From CAVOGJ01 sp963700865 (GTDB lineage Bacteria; Planctomycetota; Planctomycetia; Pirellulales; Pirellulaceae): DNA of 64,000 bases. The stretch is from positions 186,001 to 250,000 of the forward strand of contig CAVOZC010000018.1 in NCBI GenBank assembly GCA_963700865.1. The letters run 5' to 3'. Positions 1 through 10,196 of this stretch are shown piece after piece; position 1 is the stretch's first letter; every line of letters begins with the position of its first letter. The notes beneath the pieces were generated by a model. The model did no database searches, was not told the origin of the DNA, and worked only from the letters and a program-made list of their open reading frames with translations. A program made the position numbers and the translations under genes.

Positions 1-325
1 GGACGGCCAAGGCAGAAGTTGCGTCGGCGGAGGATGCCGCGGGAGGGGGAGCATTTGTCTTTGGCTGTGCGGTCGTGGCGGCGTCCGCACCGATTTCAGT
101 CGGGGATGTCTGCGGCCGGGACGGGACCCCTAATTCAAAACGCTTTATTTGTCCGAAATGGATGAGCAGTAGACCTGGAGCCAGCAGGATCAGCATCAGT
201 AGATCCAGATTTCTCACACTCCAGAGTCGGCTGAACTTGAAGAACAGTCCGATCATCAGAAGCGACGACAGGTACACCCAGGTCGAAGGGGAAACGGCGT
301 GGTATTGAAAAAGAAACTGACTCAT
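1..325 (-). CDS. Conserved planctomycete membrane protein, N-terminal part (truncated by window edge)
   Basis: An open frame on the minus strand starts at the ATG at 325 and runs off the left edge without a stop, giving about 108 residues. The N-terminus has two hydrophobic segments (roughly residues 14-30 and 41-56), then a Pro/Ala/Thr-rich stretch, consistent with an integral membrane protein followed by a linker. The opening MSQFLFQYHAVSPSTWVY resembles conserved hypothetical membrane proteins I associate with planctomycetes. The frame is continuous and the membrane segments are clear. The function is unknown, and the rest of the gene lies outside the window. Confidence 0.6.
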   Translation of the reverse strand, partial: MSQFLFQYHAVSPSTWVYLSSLLMIGLFFKFSRLWSVRNLDLLMLILLAPGLLLIHFGQIKRFELGVPSRPQTSPTEIGADAATTAQPKTNAPPPAASSADATSALAV

Positions 326-534
326 GTCCTCGATAACTTCCGGGCTCCATCCCAATCATCATACCGGCCGGCGGTGAGTTCACCGGTCATGAACGGGGCA
401 ACCTCGTTAGCATAGAATGGAGAATCGCGCGTTGTAAACCGCCTTGAACGGTCCAGCCGACCGCCGCGGGTTGCCTGGACCTTCACTGTCGATGACCGGG
501 CAACGCCCTGCAGCCGCCGCGGAGGGCTTGCCGG

Positions 535-1792
535 TCAAGATTCCCATCCCAGGCGGTCACGAGCTTCATCGGCCCACGGGCTCTCAGGGGCTAGTTGCAG
601 GAAGCAACGCCAATGTTCGAGTGCCTCTTCATCACGGCTGAGTTCATCGAGGACTCGAGCCAGGTGGAAGTGGACATCAGGGTAGTCGTCGTGCCGAGAC
701 AAAGCCCCTTCGAACGCCGCCGCGGCCAGTTCAAGTTGTCCGCTCTCCGCAAGCACGCAACCGAGATTCGCACGGGCCTCGACGTAGTCTTCGTCCAGCT
801 CCAAGGCCGAGTAGTAGCGCTCGCGGGCCGCGGAAATGTCGCCAAGGCGGTACAGCAGCTCGGCGATCATGAAATTGATTTCCGCATCAGGGCCTTCCAT
901 GGCCAGCACGGCCCGATAGAGGTCGACGGCTTCCTCAAGGCGTCCGTCTTCCTCCAGCTCGGCCGCCTGCTGCTTGAGTTCGTCGCCGGTGACGCCGGGT
1001 GTGGCGCGACCGGCGATCCAAAAATCGTGCAGCGAGTAGACGGCGGCTGTCTGAACCGGTTCGTCGGCGTCCCCAGGGCCCTCGGACCTGTCGGCTGCCT
1101 CGAAATCGATACGGCGTTGGCCGGTCACGTCGATCAGTCCCTCGCCCTGCCGCAACAGCAGGTCGCGCCCCTCCACGATAATGGAAAGCTGTGCCAACGG
1201 CCGCTCCACGTCCGGGAACCAGTGCGCGAGCTGAGCCAGCTTTCGCTCAATCACCGCCGGCGACGCACCCGCCTGCAACAGTTTGGCCAGATGCCGCGCC
1301 GTCGCGACCTGTTGATAATCGAAATACGCCAGGCGATGGACTTCACGCACGGGAACAATCAGTCCACGTCGGTGCCAGCGGCGAACCACGGAGATGGGGA
1401 CGGTCAACAGGTCCGCCAACATTGCCGGCGTGTATAGCTGTCGCACATTCCCCTCGACGGGGACCAGGTCCAACCGCTCCCACAATTCGGTCTCGTGGAT
1501 GATTTCCAAGCGGCCTGCGATTTCCGCCTCACGATGCACCTCACTGAGTAGCTGATCGTCAGGCAGAGGCAACTCGTCCGCGCCGATGACCAGTAAATCG
1601 ATCCTGGCGTCCTGGAGATCCACGGCCGTACCGCCGTGTTGCTTCACGAAGTAGTTCGGCTTCACGGCGGGTCAAACCGCCGAGTTTGCCAACAAACGCG
1701 ACTCGGCGACCGGCCAACGTCGTCTTGGCCAAGGCGGCACGCGGATCCGAATCTTGCGGCGGAAGCGGCGGCGGATCGAACGATTCAGGCAT
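535..1792 (-). CDS. BRCT-MerR-TPR domain protein, frameshifted near 1648
   Basis: Two overlapping minus frames join into one 418-residue protein if the extra base at about 1648 is removed. Residues about 24-105 look like a BRCT domain (GRRVAFVGKLGGLTRREAE, then HGGTAVD and DLLVIGADELPLPD). Residues about 119-190 look like a MerR-type winged helix (LYTPAMLADLL...VVRRWHRRGLI). Residues about 267-412 hold TPR repeats. The start at 1792 is chosen because the BRCT fold begins just after it. BRCT, MerR and TPR are known separately as phosphopeptide or protein binding, DNA binding and protein scaffolding; a regulatory role is inferred. The downstream frame alone lacks the first half of the BRCT domain. 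Confidence 0.75.
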
Positions 1793-1926
1793 GGAAGAGC
1801 GTGGGAAAACAGTGCGACGGTCGTAGTGTGGCAGTCGCCCGCGGCGGTGTCAACGCTTGACGCCCCGGCGAACCAACCTGCCGCACGCCTTACCGCCGGC
1901 CCCGCCCGAAACCAACCCAAGTCGAG

Positions 1927-3415
1927 TTAGTTGTTCGACAACTTCAGCAACCCGTCGTGATCCTGGTGAACCTGACGGTTGGAGCCCAAATCACCCTCCA
2001 ACCGCGGCCGCGTTCCGGGCGAGAGCACCGGAGCCGTGCTGGCCTCTGGCGTCGCGGCCCGATCGGCGTCCTCCGGCGACGGGACTTCGGGCGGCGAGAT
2101 CCGGAGTCACCTCGGCCGGCGTGGGCGCCTCGGCGCGCGTGGGTTCTTCAGCGCGCGTGGGTTCTTCGTCCAGCGGTCGCCAATCGGCATCGGTCGGCGG
2201 GTAGTTGGCCTCCACGCGCGGCAGCGCGTCATTCGACGCGGTGGAGACGGGATAAACCACGCTGTCTCCACAGCCGCTATCGATAGGTATCTTGACCCAA
2301 ACGCGACGCGGAACGACGCGCGTCGAGGTCTCGGTGACCCACCGCGGCTCCTGCCGGGCGACTTCGACCTCGCGGTATTCGGCCTGCATCTTGCACGTTT
2401 TGATGGGAATCTGCTCAACCCGCTCCTCGCTGACGTACTTGTACGTCTTTACAGGAACCGTCCGCACTTGTTCCTCGGGGACGTAGCGGCAGCGATACTC
2501 GGGCACGAACTTGGGAACCTGTTCGGTCACAGGCCGCTGCACGGTGACAGGCACCGTGCGCACCTGCTCCTCTTTCTCCATTCGCACGACCTGGATCGGA
2601 ACTTGACGCACCTGCAACTCGGACTGCATCGTCACGACATCCACGGGAACCTTGTTGACCACTTGTTCGGGCACCATTTGCGTCTGGGCGACCTGTTGCG
2701 TGACCGGGTTGGGCACATAGACCTTATTGACTTGCACGCTCGCGGGGCCTTGTTCCGGAATCCAATAGAACCCGGCTCGCAACACTCGGCTTTCACCCGT
2801 CACCGGATCGTTCATGCATTGTGCCGACTTCCAACGCAATCGCGATCGCGTGGGGCCCGGCGTGACCTGGATTTGATCCTGGAATCCGCCAGCGTCGACC
2901 GTCCGCTGGTAATAGTTGGTGACCGGCCGATAAGCGGTTGAGACCTGGTCCTGATAGACCGTCTGCGTTACCGGCTTCTGAACCACCCGCTGCTCTTCCC
3001 GAACCTCGGTTTCGACAACCGGTCGCATAACGACGCGTCGCTCCTCGCGACTGGAAGTTTCGCTCACGTATCGCACGCGGGTGTAGCTCTCATCGCGATA
3101 CCGCACTTCCCAAACGGGCTTCATGACGGTGCGACGCTCTTCTCGGGAACTGGTTTGCAGCACGGGCTTGGTGACGGTGTATCGTCGTTCGCGGACCGAG
3201 GACTCCCATACGGGCTTGTACGACACGACCTGTCGCTTCTCGACAACCGTTTCGTATTCCAAGCGCCGCGTGGTGACGGGCTCTTCCTCGTAAATGGTAT
3301 GGCACTCCAAACGATATTCCTGCCCGCAGGGAAGGCAGCAATCTTGTGCCGGCAACGGCGGAGCGACAAGCATCATCAGCAGTAGGGTAGTGGAAATTCG
3401 ACGCATCGTTGTCAT
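1927..3415 (-). CDS. YTV-type secreted cell-wall protein, C-terminal frameshift near 2090
   Basis: A signal peptide (MRRISTTLLLMMLVAPPLPA; the Met at 3406 may be the true start) precedes repeated motifs of the form R-R-Y-T-V-x-K-P-V and S-R-E-E-R-R-x-V-M-K-P-V over about residues 35-330. These Tyr/Thr/Val-rich repeats match the planctomycete YTV family linked with wall proteins. Three cysteines cluster right after the signal peptide (CCLPC). As read, the gene stops at 1991 after an Arg/Gly-rich tail. Removing one C from the CCC run at 2089-2091 gives a Pro/acid-rich tail, continuous in character with the preceding sequence, that ends with TAA at 1927 (495 residues). Structural wall role is inferred. 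Confidence 0.75.
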
Positions 3416-3678
3416 CTCAATTATCCGGACAGAGGTTGGGGTTGGTTTCGACTAAGGCTAAAACCTGCGCAGTTGTTGCAAGTATTCCTTCCCTGAAAAA
3501 ACTGAACCTTCCTTGCCCACGGAACGCTAAATCACCCTCAAGTTTAGCACGCTAGCTGCCGGACCGCGAACATTCGCGGCACGATTCGGAACGCCGAATT
3601 GTGAGATTTTCAGCCCGAAAATTACCTAACCCGCATATCCGTCAGTCGCCCGCCAGCGAGCGGACAGCTGGGATCCGG
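3416..3678. other. Intergenic region, no gene seen
   Basis: This 263 bp stretch separates the start of the YTV-type gene from the stop of the exporter gene, both on the minus strand. It is relatively AT-rich around 3480-3510 and 3590-3640 and probably holds the promoter of the YTV gene. No convincing -35/-10 pair or terminator hairpin was identified. Confidence 0.3.
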
Positions 3679-5976
3679 TTAATGGCGTTGCAGGCTGGGC
3701 TGGGGGGTTACGGGAGGCACCTCCCCACCAGGCCGTTCCGTCATGCGGATCAGCAGCGGCAACCACAGCAGGTTTCCCACCAGACCCCCTAGCATCGAAA
3801 GACTGATCAGCACGCCAAAGTAGCATGTTGGCACGAATTCACTGATGGCCAATACGGAAAAGCCGATGATCAGCGCCAAGGTGGAAAAGACGAGCGCCCG
3901 ACCGACACTTGTCTGCACCGTTTCGAGTGCGTCACCCAACGACGCACCACGACGCCGGAGTCGCTGATAGTCCATCAGATAATGGATGGAACTGTCAATG
4001 GACAGGCCGACAGAGACGGCGGCAATCATCGCGGCGCCCATGTTGACCCGCAGTCCTAGCCAGCCCATCAAGCCATTCACCACGAGAATGGGTACGGCGT
4101 TGGGCACGAGGGCAATCAGCGCCAGTCGAACACTACGCAGCGCGACCCACATGGTGATGGCAATGCCCAACAGGGCCACGCTAAAAGTCCTCCATTGATC
4201 CTTGAGAATGCCATTCACCAGATTGGTCAACAATACGAAATAACCCGTGACTCGTGGTGGCGATTGAGGCAACATTTCCTCACACACCTCGTTGACTTGC
4301 TTGATAATTGCCAATTTCTGTTCGGCCGGTTGACGCTCCCGAGCCCGCAACATGATGCGATATGCGAAGCGACCTTCCTCCGCCGCATCGGGCGCATAGA
4401 GAGCGTCGTAAAAGCTGGGAATACGATTGTGCATCAAGGACAGACCCGTGCGGAGCATCACATCCCGGCGACGCGCGGGCATCCGTTCCAGATCAAGCGG
4501 CGACGCGCTGACCACAGCGTCTGCCAGGCTGAGTACCTTGGTCAGTCCTGGCATCTGTTGACCATCCTGGTCCACGACTTGCACGCGCTCGCGTAAGCGT
4601 CTTTGCAGCTCGAGCACGTCACGCATGTACCTCCAATTCAGCGTACGCGGCGCGGGAAGAACGATATCGCACACGCCAGCCCCACCCAGCTTCGATTCGA
4701 CGAGTTCATACGACTTGACAATCGGTGTATCGTCGCGAAAGTTTCGCGTAAAGTCGGTTTCAATCTGCAAGCGCTGTATTCCCACCAGCGAAAACAGAAA
4801 CAGGCCCAGCAGGCTTAAAGCCACGATTCGCGGATGGTGCTTGGCCATGGCAATAAACCGCTGCAATTGGACGTCGACCAGCGTTTCTCCCCACAGGTGG
4901 GCTGGCTCGTCCCTGCCGCTACGAAACAGGACCAGCCCCGGGACGAGCAAGCCGGCACTGACAAATACCATCAGGGCACCGATCGCCATCATGAGGCCGA
5001 AATCTCGCACGGGAGCTACGTCGGCGACCATCAGCGAGCCAAAACCAACGGCATCGGTGACGCAAGCCCAGAAGATCGGAGCGATCAGCAAGCGACCACA
5101 TCGGACAAGGGATGCCATCGGCGACAAGCCTTGATCGCGGCCCTCACGAAACCGCACGATAATGTGAATCACCGTGGCCACTCCGACCACCGTGACGACG
5201 GCGGTCAGCATCGAACTGACCATCGTTAATTGCATGCCCGACACCGCCAGCAGGCCCTTGGTGAGAAGCAACGCCAACTGCACCACCAGAATGGGAATCA
5301 CCACCCATCGCAGGCGGTGAAAAGAGACGTAGATCACGATGGCCAGCAGCAATGTGGTCATGGTCGACAGCCGCCGACCGTCGCGTTCCACGTAGCGAAA
5401 CGCATCGACCATCATCACCGGCTCGCCCGTGACAATGCCCGGGGCCAAACCGTCGGGCAGCTCCAGCATGGCTTGGCGGAGCCGATCGACGGTCTCCTCC
5501 CGATTGGCCACGAACTCTGGCGCGCTCGACAACATGCAGGCAACGCAGGCCGTCCGCCCATCCGACCCATGCGTATAGCCTTCGAAGATGGCCCGCACAT
5601 CAGCGCTGACCGTGCTTTCCGGGTCGACCACTCGCGGACCAATGGGCAACTCCAACGTCAGTATCCCAAACACGCCGGGAACTTCTTCCAGCCGTTTGCC
5701 GATTTTGGCCAACCGCCGCATTCCCTGCCCGTCCTCGTCCAGCAGTGCCGCATCGTCGTAGACGCAAAGCACGACATCGTTGCCGCCAAAGGTTTCCTTC
5801 AAGTGGTGATAGGGCGGCAGCAGCGGATCGTCCGCGGCAAACATGGTATCGATGGAGCGATCCAGTTTCAGCCGCGAGGCGGGTAGGTAGGCACCGATCG
5901 CCAGGAGCACAGCCGCCAACAACAGCCAAACGCGATAGCGAATGAGTAAACCCGTTATAAAGATCAAAGGATGCAT
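3679..5976 (-). CDS. RND/MMPL superfamily exporter
   Basis: The intact 765-residue protein has one hydrophobic helix at the N-terminus (about residues 5-32), a large periplasmic domain, a cluster of helices in the middle (about 200-350), a second periplasmic domain, and a second helix cluster at the C-terminus. This is the duplicated RND/MMPL layout. A characteristic motif, SVGLSIDSSIHYLMDYQ, lies at about residue 655. These proteins use the proton gradient to move lipids or hydrophobic molecules; the substrate cannot be told here. Length (700-1000 aa) is normal for the family. The LptD-like gene is divergent upstream, so an envelope-lipid role is plausible but not shown. Confidence 0.85.
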   Translation of the reverse strand: MHPLIFITGLLIRYRVWLLLAAVLLAIGAYLPASRLKLDRSIDTMFAADDPLLPPYHHLKETFGGNDVVLCVYDDAALLDEDGQGMRRLAKIGKRLEEVPGVFGILTLELPIGPRVVDPESTVSADVRAIFEGYTHGSDGRTACVACMLSSAPEFVANREETVDRLRQAMLELPDGLAPGIVTGEPVMMVDAFRYVERDGRRLSTMTTLLLAIVIYVSFHRLRWVVIPILVVQLALLLTKGLLAVSGMQLTMVSSMLTAVVTVVGVATVIHIIVRFREGRDQGLSPMASLVRCGRLLIAPIFWACVTDAVGFGSLMVADVAPVRDFGLMMAIGALMVFVSAGLLVPGLVLFRSGRDEPAHLWGETLVDVQLQRFIAMAKHHPRIVALSLLGLFLFSLVGIQRLQIETDFTRNFRDDTPIVKSYELVESKLGGAGVCDIVLPAPRTLNWRYMRDVLELQRRLRERVQVVDQDGQQMPGLTKVLSLADAVVSASPLDLERMPARRRDVMLRTGLSLMHNRIPSFYDALYAPDAAEEGRFAYRIMLRARERQPAEQKLAIIKQVNEVCEEMLPQSPPRVTGYFVLLTNLVNGILKDQWRTFSVALLGIAITMWVALRSVRLALIALVPNAVPILVVNGLMGWLGLRVNMGAAMIAAVSVGLSIDSSIHYLMDYQRLRRRGASLGDALETVQTSVGRALVFSTLALIIGFSVLAISEFVPTCYFGVLISLSMLGGLVGNLLWLPLLIRMTERPGGEVPPVTPQPSLQRH

Positions 5977-6454
5977 CTCGTGGAAGTGGCCGACGAACGA
6001 ACTCGATTAACGCGGACGGCTCAGTCTGGCGAATCGAGCCACACCGCACCAACAGCAATCTCATTTACAATCTTACTACGAGACGGGAGACATCGTGTGG
6101 ATGGCTGACGCTGCGGCGGCAGATTCGCAGTGCCGCCCAGGCCCGTCGCCCAGGCTGCGGGGGAATAACGACGGTCGCTACGATTCTTGCGTGCCCCGAC
6201 CTGATCCCAAACTGACGCTGTATGCTAGCGACTCTCGTGTGACCGGCAACGCGAGAAAGGGGCAGAATCGCGGCAGGCACGGTGAAATACCGGCAATGCA
6301 GGCGTTACCAACGGGGCACGGTCGGCCGGAACGAGCTGACCTGGGGCCTCGTTGCCCACGCGCCTATACTCCGGCGGATTTGCCGGAACTACCGGGCAAC
6401 GCGTCTCACGGGCGCGATCGCCCCTCCCTCGAACGCAAGGAACTGCAACCCGCG
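5977..6454. other. Divergent intergenic region between exporter and LptD-like gene
   Basis: This stretch of about 480 bp lies between the exporter start on the minus strand and the chosen start of the LptD-like gene. The LptD frame is open back to 6095, but that translation is Arg/Gly/Pro-rich, has no signal-like sequence, and looks non-coding. The region should contain both divergent promoters, but no clear promoter pair was found. Confidence 0.3.
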
Positions 6455-9400
6455 GTGAATTGGCTGGCTGGTCATCGAACTGGGCGATCACGCCTGCAGC
6501 GGCGGTTTCCGCGCGCTGCAGATGCTGCTGCGCTAGCTCGTTGGCGGCCGCGATCGATCGGCATCTTCGCCTGCTTGCTGGCCGCAACCATCGCCTTCCC
6601 CATCGAACTGGGTGGGCTGCCCTCATGTTCCGCGGCAGTTGAGTTACCCGAGGTCAAGGGAAACGAGCAGATCTCTCTCTCTGCCGACCACGTGGAGCGT
6701 TGGCGCGATGGGGATTATGAAGTTTTGCTGCTCACGGGCCATTGCGAGATCAGGCAAGGCCCGCAATTGGTAAGGGCCGCGCGGGCCGTCGTCTGGGTCG
6801 AACAGGCGGACGTGACAAGTCTCGATCCGCATCGGTTGGCCGTTTATGTCGAGCAGCAGGTGGTGGTCTCACAAGCGGCGACGCCCGACCAACCGGCGGC
6901 GGGAATGCAGGCGGAGAGTTGGTTCACACGCTTGTCGACCTACGAGCCGCTCAGGTATGGATTTGCGCTCCCCGCATATCGTCAACCGCAACCCTTGCCG
7001 GACATCGTCCAGCGGGCGACCGCTCGGCGGTCCCCGGCGGTGCAGTTTGCCAATGAGGCGGCGGTCATGACCGGCTCGACGGTCCAGCCAGCTCAATTCG
7101 ATTCGCCCTTCTTTCGTGAGGCTCCCGCGGGCCCCCCGCCCCCCGCCTTTGTCCCGGGAGTCGTTCCCGCCGCCGGACCCCGCCGCGTGCGGGTCTTTCC
7201 CCGTGCCGCGGGAGGACGCGTGAACAGCAGTTCGGCGCTGACTCCGGATGGACGAGAACGAGTCACGATTCTCGATTCGGGGATCAACATCATCATTGAG
7301 GGCATTGCGCAGCTGGGCGTGGTCGATATCGCCACCGATCGGGCCGTGATCTGGTCGGGCGCCGATAGCGGGGGCCTCTCTTTTGATTCGAATGCGCCGC
7401 AAGGCGGCGGATCGGCGGTGGAAATTTACATGGAGGGCAATATCGTCTTCCGCCAGGCCGATCGCATCATTTACGCCGAGAGCATGTATTACAACGTGCG
7501 GGAAGAGCGGGGGGTCATCCTGAATGCCGAATTGCTGGCCGGATTACCGGGGTATCAGGGCGCGGTTCGACTGAAGGCGGATGTGCTGCGGCAAGTCGAC
7601 AGCCGTCGGTTCCAGGCAAATCAAGCGGCACTGACCACCAGCCGCATGGGCGTACCTCGCTATTGGTTCCAATCGGGCGATCTCCGCTTCGAAGACCAGA
7701 CGCAGCCGTTGATCGATCCGCTGACGGGTCAGCAAACCATCGATCCGTTGACGGGTGAATTGGCGGTTGCGGGGGAACGGTTGGCGACCAGCCGCAACAA
7801 TGTGATTTATCTCGGCAAGACCCCCGTCTTCTATTGGCCGACCTTTGAATCGAATCTGACGCAGCCCACAACCTACGTAAGCCGCGTTCGCTTTGGCAAC
7901 GACCGCATTTTTGGTACGCAGCTCGGACTCGGATTCGACCTGTATCAACTGTTTGGACTGGGGGACCTTCGTCCACGATCCGACTGGACTGGCTCCATCG
8001 ATTACCTGGGAAAACGAGGCTGGGGACTGGGGACCACGTTCCAATACGACTGGGACCGTTTCCTCAGTTTGCAAGGACCGACACGTGGCTTCCTCGACGC
8101 CTGGGGGCTGTATGACAACGGACTTGATAATCTGGGACGCGATCGCAACAACCTGCTCCCAGAAGCCAATCCTCGCGGCCGTGTTTTCTGGCAACATCGT
8201 CAACTGCTCACCAACGGCATCCAGGTAACCGGCGAACTCGGCTATATCAGCGACCGCAATTTCCTCGAACAGTTCTACGAACGCGAGTGGGATCAATGGA
8301 AAGACGAAGCCACGGGCATCGAATTAAAATATCTGACAGGCAGTGCGAGCTGGAATATCTCCACCGACATCAGGATCAATCCGTTTGTCACCGAAACCGA
8401 GTGGCTACCACGGATTGACCATTATCAGCTGGGCGAAGCGCTATTTCAGGACCGCATCTCCTGGTTTGGTCATAATCACGCTGGCTATGCCAAGCTGCGA
8501 AGGACAAATGTGCCGACCAACCCCGGTGACGCCGACACGTTTAATTACTTGCGGTGGGAGGTCGATCGAGAGGGAATCCGGGCAGGGGCTCGTCACGAAC
8601 TCGATCTCCCGCTGCAGTTTGGAGCGTTCAAGTTCGTGCCCTACGTGCTCGGCGAAGTCATTCACTGGGGTGAAGACATCAACGGAGACGACGTCACGAG
8701 ATTGCTGGGACAAGCAGGGGTACGAGCCAGCTTGCCGATGTGGTCCGTCGACCCCACGGTGCGGGACGAGCTATTCCAGCTCAATGGGCTGGCCCACAAG
8801 ATCGTTTACGAGGCAGAGTTCTTCTGGTCGGATGCCAGCCTGAATCTCACCGATCTGCCGCTCTACGATCAACTCGACGACAACTCGAATGAACACTTCC
8901 GTCGACGTTTCCCCACCACGACGTTTGGTGGAGCCGGTGGGCCTCCCAACTTCGACGCTCTGGTGCCCATCATCTATGACGAACGCTTCTTCGCGTTTCG
9001 CAACGGGATGCAGTCCTGGGTGACCGCACCGAGTGCCGAGATCGCGGACGATCTGACGTTGCTGCGCTTGCGGGCTCGACAACGGTGGCAGACCAAGCGA
9101 GGCTTGGCGGGTCAGGAGCGGATCGTCGACTGGATGACGCTCGACATGGAAGGCACGCTATTTCCGAAGTCAGAGCAAGATTTTGGCGCGAGTGTCGGCG
9201 TACTCAACTACGATTGGCGGTGGCACGTCGGCGATCGAGTGACGATCATGTCGGACGGCTATGCCGACACATTTGCCCAGGGCCTACGCATGGTCGCCTT
9301 GGGCGGTTACATCAGTCGTCCCGAGCGAGGCAGCGCCTACATGGGCTTTCGTTCCATTGAGGGCCCACTGAGCGCGAACGTGTTGACCAATGCGATCAGT

Positions 9401-9655
9401 TATCGCATGAGTCCCAAATGGGTCGCCTCGATAGGAAGCGCCATCGACTTGAGTTCCACCGGCAACATCGGGCAAATCTATGAATTCACCCGAATCGGTG
9501 AATCGTTTCTCGTGAGCATGGGTGTCAATATTGACCGAGGACGCGATAATGTGGGCTTCAACGTCGCCATCGAGCCGCGTTTCCTGCCCGTTTCCTATCG
9601 CGGCCTGCTCGGCGGCGTCGCGATTCCACCTGCCGGCGCGTACGGATTAGAATAG
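6455..9655 (+). CDS. lptD: LptD/OstA-like outer membrane LPS-assembly protein
   Basis: About 1066 residues from the GTG at 6455; ATG codons at 6095 and 6296 are in frame, but the upstream sequence looks non-coding. A hydrophobic signal-like stretch (IGIFACLLAATIAFPIELGG) follows an Arg-rich lead. An OstA-like domain then appears in two parts (ISLSADHVERWRDGDYEVLLLTGHCEIRQG, and the later segment VEIYMEGNIVFRQADRIIYAE). The C-terminal 600 residues alternate short polar and aromatic strands (for example YLGKTPVFYWPTFESN), typical of the LptD barrel. LptD inserts lipopolysaccharide into the outer membrane. A Pro-rich stretch near 7100-7210 separates the OstA parts. The family call is good; the start is uncertain. 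Confidence 0.75.
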   Translation: MNWLAGHRTGRSRLQRRFPRAADAAALARWRPRSIGIFACLLAATIAFPIELGGLPSCSAAVELPEVKGNEQISLSADHVERWRDGDYEVLLLTGHCEIRQGPQLVRAARAVVWVEQADVTSLDPHRLAVYVEQQVVVSQAATPDQPAAGMQAESWFTRLSTYEPLRYGFALPAYRQPQPLPDIVQRATARRSPAVQFANEAAVMTGSTVQPAQFDSPFFREAPAGPPPPAFVPGVVPAAGPRRVRVFPRAAGGRVNSSSALTPDGRERVTILDSGINIIIEGIAQLGVVDIATDRAVIWSGADSGGLSFDSNAPQGGGSAVEIYMEGNIVFRQADRIIYAESMYYNVREERGVILNAELLAGLPGYQGAVRLKADVLRQVDSRRFQANQAALTTSRMGVPRYWFQSGDLRFEDQTQPLIDPLTGQQTIDPLTGELAVAGERLATSRNNVIYLGKTPVFYWPTFESNLTQPTTYVSRVRFGNDRIFGTQLGLGFDLYQLFGLGDLRPRSDWTGSIDYLGKRGWGLGTTFQYDWDRFLSLQGPTRGFLDAWGLYDNGLDNLGRDRNNLLPEANPRGRVFWQHRQLLTNGIQVTGELGYISDRNFLEQFYEREWDQWKDEATGIELKYLTGSASWNISTDIRINPFVTETEWLPRIDHYQLGEALFQDRISWFGHNHAGYAKLRRTNVPTNPGDADTFNYLRWEVDREGIRAGARHELDLPLQFGAFKFVPYVLGEVIHWGEDINGDDVTRLLGQAGVRASLPMWSVDPTVRDELFQLNGLAHKIVYEAEFFWSDASLNLTDLPLYDQLDDNSNEHFRRRFPTTTFGGAGGPPNFDALVPIIYDERFFAFRNGMQSWVTAPSAEIADDLTLLRLRARQRWQTKRGLAGQERIVDWMTLDMEGTLFPKSEQDFGASVGVLNYDWRWHVGDRVTIMSDGYADTFAQGLRMVALGGYISRPERGSAYMGFRSIEGPLSANVLTNAISYRMSPKWVASIGSAIDLSSTGNIGQIYEFTRIGESFLVSMGVNIDRGRDNVGFNVAIEPRFLPVSYRGLLGGVAIPPAGAYGLE

Positions 9656-9755
9656 GACCACGCGGTGGGTTGAGCGACGGCGACAAACGGACATGAAAGC
9701 CAGCGTGGCACCCTTCGCTGAGCGGCACCCCCACGAACGCCGGATCGCGCTGTCG

Positions 9756-10151
9756 ATGACCCACCCGCCCCCTGCTCCCCGTTCCTGGCTGGCAAAGTTC
9801 GCCGATGCGTTTCGAGGCATCCGCTTTGCCCTTGGCGGCTGCTCCAGTTTTCATGTCCATGTCATCATGGCCGTGGCGGTCCTGCTCTCCGCGTGGCTTT
9901 TCTCCGTGACGCCGCTCGAGTGGTGCTTGTTGATCTTGTGTATCGGCCAGGTCATGGGGCTGGAGGCGATCAACTCCGCCATCGAAACGATGGCTCGAGT
10001 GGTCGATCGGGATCACAATCCCGAATTGGGTAAGGCGCTCGACATGGCCAGCGGGGGCGTGCTTATCGCGAGTATCGGGTCGGCCGTGATTGGCTTGTCG
10101 ATCTTCTTACCCCGTTTGTGGCTGCTGCTCCAGAACGCGGCCAGCCATTGA
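9756..10151 (+). CDS. dgkA: Diacylglycerol kinase, prokaryotic DgkA type
   Basis: 131 residues with the DgkA layout: an amphipathic N-terminus (WLAKFADAFRGIRFAL) and three membrane helices at about residues 35-52, 56-72 and 105-125. The conserved glutamate motif is EAINSAIE in helix 2, followed by ALDMASGGVL, which corresponds to the usual AKDxxSAAVL segment. The enzyme phosphorylates diacylglycerol to phosphatidate at the inner membrane. The ATG at 9756 is preferred over 9693 because the upstream 21 codons are not part of the usual fold. In some bacteria this family acts on undecaprenol instead, which cannot be excluded. Confidence 0.85.
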   Translation: MTHPPPAPRSWLAKFADAFRGIRFALGGCSSFHVHVIMAVAVLLSAWLFSVTPLEWCLLILCIGQVMGLEAINSAIETMARVVDRDHNPELGKALDMASGGVLIASIGSAVIGLSIFLPRLWLLLQNAASH

Positions 10152-10196
10152 GGGGCTGCCTTCGGGCGTGGACCTCACAGCCGCGGAGTTGCCTTG

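Noticed and set aside
1979..2941. Long plus-strand open frame of 320 codons
   Set aside because: It is antisense to the YTV-type gene, is His/Arg/Leu-rich without domains, and arises from the repetitive codons of the opposite strand.
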